DNA from: Nocardia abscessus
GTDB lineage: Bacteria > Actinomycetota > Actinomycetes > Mycobacteriales > Mycobacteriaceae
Assembly: GCF_015477775.1 (NCBI RefSeq)
Contig: NZ_JADLQO010000008.1
Span: forward strand, 124,001 to 188,000
Direction: 5' to 3'
DNA: 64,000 nt
The notes under the pieces were generated by a model that saw nothing but the letters and a program-made list of their open reading frames with translations, did not search any database and was not told the DNA's origin. This document shows positions 59,659 through 64,000 of the stretch, one piece after another; positions within the stretch are counted from its first letter, which is position 1, and each line of letters starts with the position of its first letter. A program made the translations under genes and the position numbers.

Positions 59659-60954
59659 TCAGGCTCCGGTGCCGACCTCGACGGCGGTCAGCACGTCGCC
59701 GACCAGACCGGCCGCCAGCGTATTGCCGCCGGCCGGGTCGATCAGCAGGAAGCTGCCGGTGTACCGGTTCACCCGGTAGTCGTCGGCCGCGATCGGCTCG
59801 GCGACCCGCACCGAGATGCGCCCGATGTCGTTGAGTTCCAACGACTCCGGGTTCGGATCGGCGGCCAGGCGCTGCTCATCGAAGCGCTCCAGCAGCGCGC
59901 CGACGATCGCCTGAGTGGTCCGGGTGCCGTGCTTGAGCAGCAATCGCGCGCCGGGCCGCAGCGGCTTGTCGCCCAGCCAGCACACGGTGGCGTCGAAGGT
60001 GTCGACCGGCTCCGGTGCGTCGGCGGTCGAGGCGATGATGTCGCCGCGGGAGACGTCGACGTCGTCGACCAGGATCAAGGTGACGCTGCGCCCGGTCTGC
60101 GCCACCGCGAGTTCGCCGTCGGGGGTGTCGATCCGCTCGACGGTCGTGCGGACCCCCGAGGGCAGCACCACGACCTCGTCGCCCGGAGCGACCGCGCCCG
60201 CCGCGATCTGCCCGGCGTAGCCCCGGTAGTCCGGGTGTTCGGCGGTGCGCGGCCGGATCACGTACTGCACCGGGAACCGCAGGCCCAGCGCGTGATTGCC
60301 GGTGCTGTCGGCGTCGACCGGCACCGATTCCAGGTGCTCGATCAGCGAGGGGCCGTCGTAGTAGGGGGTGTTGTCCGACCGGGTGGCGATGTTGTCGCCG
60401 TGCAGCGCCGAGACCGGGATCTCCAGCACGTCCTCGCTCGACCAGCCCAGAGTGCTGGTGAGCTCGCTGAACTCCGCGGAGATCGCGGCGAAGACACTGG
60501 CCGCGTCGTCCACCAGATCGATCTTGTTCACCGCGAGCACCAGCTTCGGCACGCCGAGCAGCGCGAGGACGGCGGCATGCCTGCGGGTCTGCTCGATGAC
60601 GCCCTTGCGCGCGTCGACGAGCAGGATCACCAGCTGCGCGGTGGACGCGCCGGACACGGTGTTGCGGGTGTACTGCACGTGCCCGGGGGTGTCCGCGAGC
60701 ACGAAAGAGCGGCGCGGAGTGGCGAAGTAACGGTAGGCGACATCGATGGTGATGCCCTGTTCGCGTTCCGCGCGCAACCCGTCCACGAGCAGCGAGAGAT
60801 CCGGGGTGGCGAGACCTTTGTCCACCGACGCGCGGGTGACGGCGTCGATCTGGTCGGCCAGAACGGATTTCGTGTCGTAGAGCAGGCGTCCGACCAGAGT
60901 GGACTTGCCGTCGTCGACAGAACCGGCGGTGGCCAGCCTCAATAGGTCGGACAT
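59659..60954 (-). CDS. cysN: Sulfate adenylyltransferase GTPase subunit
   Basis: CysN couples GTP hydrolysis to the CysD reaction that makes APS from ATP and sulfate. The 431-residue protein has G1 GSVDDGKST (11-19), G3 DTPGHVQY and G4 NKID, then EF-Tu-like beta domains. It ends after these; the C-terminal APS kinase domain of mycobacterial CysNC is absent, which suits a route through APS reductase. One base separates it from cysD. Confidence 0.95.
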   Translation of the reverse strand: MSDLLRLATAGSVDDGKSTLVGRLLYDTKSVLADQIDAVTRASVDKGLATPDLSLLVDGLRAEREQGITIDVAYRYFATPRRSFVLADTPGHVQYTRNTVSGASTAQLVILLVDARKGVIEQTRRHAAVLALLGVPKLVLAVNKIDLVDDAASVFAAISAEFSELTSTLGWSSEDVLEIPVSALHGDNIATRSDNTPYYDGPSLIEHLESVPVDADSTGNHALGLRFPVQYVIRPRTAEHPDYRGYAGQIAAGAVAPGDEVVVLPSGVRTTVERIDTPDGELAVAQTGRSVTLILVDDVDVSRGDIIASTADAPEPVDTFDATVCWLGDKPLRPGARLLLKHGTRTTQAIVGALLERFDEQRLAADPNPESLELNDIGRISVRVAEPIAADDYRVNRYTGSFLLIDPAGGNTLAAGLVGDVLTAVEVGTGA

Positions 60955-60955
60955 G

Positions 60956-61888
60956 TCAGAAATAACCCTCTCGTTTGCGGTCTTCCATCGCGGCTTCGGA
61001 AACCCGGTCGTCGCCGCGGGTGGCGCCTCGTTCGGTCAGCCGGGACGCGGCGACCTCGGCGAGGATCGCCTCGTTGTCGGCGGCATCGGAAAGCACGGCG
61101 CCGGTGGAGGAGCCGTCGCCCACGGTGCGGTAGCGCACCGACCGGGTCTCCAGCACCTCGCCGTCGCGCGGGCCGCCCCACACGCCGGGCGTCATCCACA
61201 TGCCGTCGCGCTGGTACACCGGACGCTGGTGCGCGTAGTAGATGCTCGCCAGATCGATGTCCTCGCGGGCGATGTAGCGCCAGATGTCCAGCTCGGTCCA
61301 GTTGCTCAGCGGGAACACGCGCACGTGCTCGCCCGGCGCGTGGCGCCCGTTGTAGAGGTTCCACAGCTCGGGACGCTGCCGCTTCGGGTCCCACTGGCCG
61401 AAGGCGTTGCGCAGCGAGAAGATCCGCTCCTTGGCGCGCGAGCGCTCCTCGTCGCGGCGGCCGCCGCCGAACACGGCGTCGAACCGGTGCTCGCTGATCG
61501 CGTCCAGCAGCGGGACGGTCTGCAGCGGATTGCGGATACCGTCGGGGCGCTCGGTGAGCCTGCCGTCGGCCAGGTAGTCCTCCACCTTCGCCACGTGCAG
61601 GCGCAGCCCGTAGCGCTCGACGACCTTGTCCCGGAACTCCAGCACTTCGGGCAGGTTGTGCCCGGTGTCCACGTGCAGCAGCGCGAACGGCAGCGGCGCG
61701 GGCCAGAACGCCTTGAGCGCCAGATGCAGCAGCACGGTGGAGTCCTTGCCGCCGGAGAACAGGATCACCGGCCGCTCGAACTCGCCCGCCACCTCGCGGA
61801 AGATGTGGATCGCCTCGGACTCCAGCGCGGCGAGGGTGTCGAAATCGCTGATGCCGAGCGAACGCTCGCCTCGAATGGTCTCGGTCAT
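60956..61888 (-). CDS. cysD: Sulfate adenylyltransferase catalytic subunit
   Basis: CysD adenylates sulfate to APS. The 310-residue protein has the PP-loop SGGKDST (45-51), HVDTGHNLPEVLEFRD, GGGRRDEERSRAKER and the C-terminal ATRGDDRVSEAAMEDRKREGYF typical of CysD. Start ATG 61888 overlaps the stop of the bridging mini-ORF (ATGA) and is preceded by GAAGGGCACAGC, a sequence repeated upstream. Confidence 0.95.
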   Translation of the reverse strand: MTETIRGERSLGISDFDTLAALESEAIHIFREVAGEFERPVILFSGGKDSTVLLHLALKAFWPAPLPFALLHVDTGHNLPEVLEFRDKVVERYGLRLHVAKVEDYLADGRLTERPDGIRNPLQTVPLLDAISEHRFDAVFGGGRRDEERSRAKERIFSLRNAFGQWDPKRQRPELWNLYNGRHAPGEHVRVFPLSNWTELDIWRYIAREDIDLASIYYAHQRPVYQRDGMWMTPGVWGGPRDGEVLETRSVRYRTVGDGSSTGAVLSDAADNEAILAEVAASRLTERGATRGDDRVSEAAMEDRKREGYF

Positions 61889-62001
61889 GCTGTGCCCTTC
61901 TCTGCATGCCCGAGGGGCCCTACGTGGTTACGCACGCTGCCTCCTTCGGGCCCTGACTCGGTCATGCTGTGCCCTTCGGTCATGCTGTGTCTCCGGGTCA
62001 T
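61885..62001 (-). CDS. 38-codon mini-ORF bridging cysH and cysD
   Basis: ATG 62001 overlaps the cysH stop (ATGA), and the ORF ends in a TGA that overlaps the cysD start (ATGA). The peptide (starts MTRRHSMTEGHSMTE, ends GHAEKGTA) has three in-frame ATGs. Two of them lie in copies of the sequence GGGCACAGCATGACCGA that also forms the cysD start. It probably arose by duplication of the cysD initiation region and now carries ribosomes from cysH to cysD. The peptide itself may have no function. Confidence 0.5.
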   Translation of the reverse strand: MTRRHSMTEGHSMTESGPEGGSVRNHVGPLGHAEKGTA

Positions 62002-62714
62002 GCGGTGTGCAACCCGCATTCGGTCTTGGCGAGGCCGGCCCAGCGGCCGCTGCGCGGATCGGATCCCGGCTCCGGCTTCCGGGTGCACGGAGCGCAGCCG
62101 ATCGACGGATAACCCTCCTCGACCAGGGGATTGACGAGGATGCCGTGCTTTTCGATGTAGTCCTGCATCTCGTCGTCGGACCACGGGGCGATCGGGTTGA
62201 TCTTCACCAGTCCGAATGCCTCGTCGAACGAGATCAGCGGCGCGTTCGCCCTGGTCGGCGCCTCCACACGGCGAATGCCGGTGACCCAGGCGTTGTATCC
62301 CGCCAGCGACTTCTGCAACGGGAGGACCTTGCGCAACCGGCAGCACTCGTTCGGCTCGCGGGCGAACAGATCCTTGCCCAGCAGTTGATCCTGTTCGGCC
62401 ACCGTGTGTTCCGGCCGGACGTTGACCACGTTCACCCCGTACACGGCCTCCACCGCGTCCCGGGTGCCGATGGTCTCGGCGAAATGGTAGCCGGTGTCCA
62501 GGAACAGCACGTCCACGCCGGCCCGGATGCCCGCGGCCAGGTGCACCAGCACCCCGTCCTGCATGTTGGAGGCCACGATGTAGTTCGTGCCGAAGGTGTC
62601 CTCGGTCCACTGCAGGAGTTCGGTCGCCGAGGCGCCGTCCAGTTCGGCTGCGCCACGCGCGGCGATGGCGCGGAGCTCGTCCTCGGACAGCTTTTCCGCG
62701 AGTTCGGTTGTCAC
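61998..62714 (-). CDS. cysH: Adenylylsulfate (APS) reductase
   Basis: CysH reduces APS to sulfite with thioredoxin. The 238-residue protein has the cluster-binding cysteine pairs NECCRLRK and GCAPCTRKP and the C-terminal catalytic ECGLH. The four extra cysteines mark the [4Fe-4S] APS-type enzyme rather than the PAPS type. GTG 62714 has GGGAGA six bases upstream. It lies 20 bases after nirA in the leftward sulfur operon. Confidence 0.95.
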   Translation of the reverse strand: MTTELAEKLSEDELRAIAARGAAELDGASATELLQWTEDTFGTNYIVASNMQDGVLVHLAAGIRAGVDVLFLDTGYHFAETIGTRDAVEAVYGVNVVNVRPEHTVAEQDQLLGKDLFAREPNECCRLRKVLPLQKSLAGYNAWVTGIRRVEAPTRANAPLISFDEAFGLVKINPIAPWSDDEMQDYIEKHGILVNPLVEEGYPSIGCAPCTRKPEPGSDPRSGRWAGLAKTECGLHTA

Positions 62715-62734
62715 AGTTGATCTCCCGTCGACAC

Positions 62735-64000
62735 TTATCTCAGGTCGGCCTCGTCGGCGCGGACCGCCCACTGGGCGAACCGTTCGCCGTCCGCACGGTG
62801 CTTGACGAAATTGCGCACCACCCGCTCGACGTAGTCGCCGAGTTCCTGGGTGGTCACTTTGTGCTGGCGCAGCTTGCGTCCGAAGGCGCTGTCGAAGCCG
62901 AGGCTGCCACCCAGGTGAACCTGGAAGCCCTCCACCTGATTCCCGGCGCCGTCGTCGACCAGCTGGCCCTTGAATCCGATGTCGGCGATCTGCGAACGGG
63001 CGCAGGAGTTCGGGCAACCGTTGATGTTGATCGTGATCGGAACGTCCAGCTGCGCGTTCAGATCCGCCAGCCGCTCCTCCAGCTCCGGCACCAGCGCCTG
63101 GGACCGCTTGCGGGTCTCGGCGAAGGAGAGCTTGCAGAACTCGATGCCGGTGCAGGCCATCAGATTGCGCCGCCACAGCGAGGGCCGCGCCTGCAGGCCG
63201 AGCGGCTCCAGCTCGTCGATCAGCGCGTCGACCTTGTCGTCGGGAACATCGAGCACGATCAGTTTCTGATACGGGGTGAACCGGATGCGATCGGAGCCGA
63301 TCCGCTCGACCGCGGCGGCGACCTCGGTCAGGACGGTGCCCGAGACCCGGCCCGCGATGGGGGAGAAACCGACGGCGTTGAGCCCGTTGCGCAGCCGCTG
63401 CACGCCGACGTGGTCGATCGGCTTGGTCGGCTGCTCCGGCGCGGGGCCGTCGATCAGCTTGCGCTTCAGGTACTCGTCTTCCAGCACCTGGCGGAACTTC
63501 TCGATGCCCCAGTCCTTGATCAGGAACTTCAGGCGCGCTTTGGTGCGCAGGCGGCGGTAGCCGTAGTCGCGGAACACGGACACGACCGCTTCCCAGACGT
63601 CGGGCACCTCGTCCAGCGGCACCCAGACGCCCACCCGCTTGGCGAGCATGGGGTTGGTGGACAGGCCGCCGCCGACCCACAGGTCCAGACCGGGGCCGTG
63701 CTCGGGGTGCACCACACCGACGAACGCGACGTCGTTGATCTCGTGCACCACGTCCTGCTGGCCGGAGATCGCGGTCTTGAACTTGCGCGGCAGGTTGGAG
63801 TACTCCTTCTTGCCGATGTAGCGGCGCACGATCTCGTCGATCGCGGGCGTCGGGTCGATGATCTCGTTCAGCGACTCGCCGGCCAGCGGGGAGCCGAGCA
63901 CCACGCGCGGGCAGTCGCCGCACGCCTCGGTGGTCTTCAGGCCGACCGCCTCGATCCGCTTCCAGATCTCGGGGACGTTCTCCACCTCGATCCAGTGGTA
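62735..64000 (-). CDS. nirA: Sulfite reductase (ferredoxin), 5' end outside window
   Basis: NirA/SirA reduces sulfite to sulfide with six electrons, using siroheme coupled to a [4Fe-4S] cluster. About 422 C-terminal codons are present, and the frame is open through the window edge. Cluster/siroheme cysteines are visible in ACTGIEFC and NGCPNSC. The siroheme-binding SQIADIGFKG and the typical C-terminal HVGVQRLRNG and VEGFQVHLGG blocks are present. First visible gene of the leftward nirA-cysH-cysD-cysN-chelatase operon. Any cysteine leader for this operon would lie beyond base 64000. Confidence 0.95.
   Translation of the reverse strand, partial: YHWIEVENVPEIWKRIEAVGLKTTEACGDCPRVVLGSPLAGESLNEIIDPTPAIDEIVRRYIGKKEYSNLPRKFKTAISGQQDVVHEINDVAFVGVVHPEHGPGLDLWVGGGLSTNPMLAKRVGVWVPLDEVPDVWEAVVSVFRDYGYRRLRTKARLKFLIKDWGIEKFRQVLEDEYLKRKLIDGPAPEQPTKPIDHVGVQRLRNGLNAVGFSPIAGRVSGTVLTEVAAAVERIGSDRIRFTPYQKLIVLDVPDDKVDALIDELEPLGLQARPSLWRRNLMACTGIEFCKLSFAETRKRSQALVPELEERLADLNAQLDVPITININGCPNSCARSQIADIGFKGQLVDDGAGNQVEGFQVHLGGSLGFDSAFGRKLRQHKVTTQELGDYVERVVRNFVKHRADGERFAQWAVRADEADLR

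Overview
The window is high-GC actinobacterial DNA. GTG starts, four-base start/stop overlaps and leaderless-looking promoters are common, and the gene order matches Mycobacteriales, most like Nocardia. The best anchor is the order remembered from the Mycobacterium tuberculosis Rv2391-Rv2421 region: nadD, rsfS, gpgP, octT, degV, comEA, comEC, holA, rpsT, a PemK-like gene, lepA, a GH15 trehalase, subI-cysT-cysW-cysA, and cysH with nirA. I cannot name the species.

Layout. 1-5.0 kb: end of a VWA (CoxE-like) gene, a YjbR/MmcQ remnant, an HSP90-family ATPase and a TPR protein. 5.1-15.5 kb: core block nadD, rsfS, gpgP, octT (with a repetitive N-terminal extension), degV, a GNAT gene, comEA, comEC, a leaderless mini-ORF and holA. 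15.5-21.5 kb: accessory insertion between holA and rpsT, with a decayed NB-ARC/TPR fragment, a tandemly duplicated VOC gene end, VOC, DinB, WYL regulator, mycothiol-dependent enzyme, aldo/keto reductase and MmyB-type regulator. 21.7-28.0 kb: rpsT, aquaporin, PemK-like protein, lepA and a PrrAB-like two-component pair. 28.4-35.7 kb: a proline/glycine-rich protein next to an IniA-like dynamin GTPase whose P-loop lysine is methionine, a GH15 trehalase, two tiny membrane proteins and an M48 peptidase pseudogene.

35.7-39.9 kb: a sulfate ABC importer operon preceded by a 29-residue upstream ORF ending Tyr-Cys-Arg-stop, which looks like a cysteine-sensing leader peptide. 40.4-47.9 kb: two membrane-anchored Hsp70-like proteins flank an AurF-type diiron oxygenase, an FprB-type ferredoxin/reductase fusion and an SDR. 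48-54 kb: HAD phosphatase, a second VOC/WYL pair, a broken FAD monooxygenase, an SGNH hydrolase and an MFS/TetR pair. 54.2-57.7 kb: a two-gene module of a STAND-like P-loop ATPase and a membrane-anchored type I periplasmic-binding-fold protein. 58.0-64.0 kb: a gene of unknown function, then the sulfate-reduction operon, transcribed leftward: nirA (cut by the window edge), cysH, a bridging mini-ORF, cysD, cysN and a CbiX-type chelatase.

The two sulfur clusters work together. SubI-CysTWA imports sulfate, CysDN makes APS, CysH reduces APS to sulfite, NirA reduces sulfite to sulfide, and the chelatase probably supplies siroheme for NirA. The least explained parts are the STAND/periplasmic-binding pair, the two Hsp70-like proteins, the altered IniA-like GTPase with its proline-rich partner, and the VWA-HSP90-TPR cluster. 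I saw no tRNA, rRNA, CRISPR array or intact insertion sequence.
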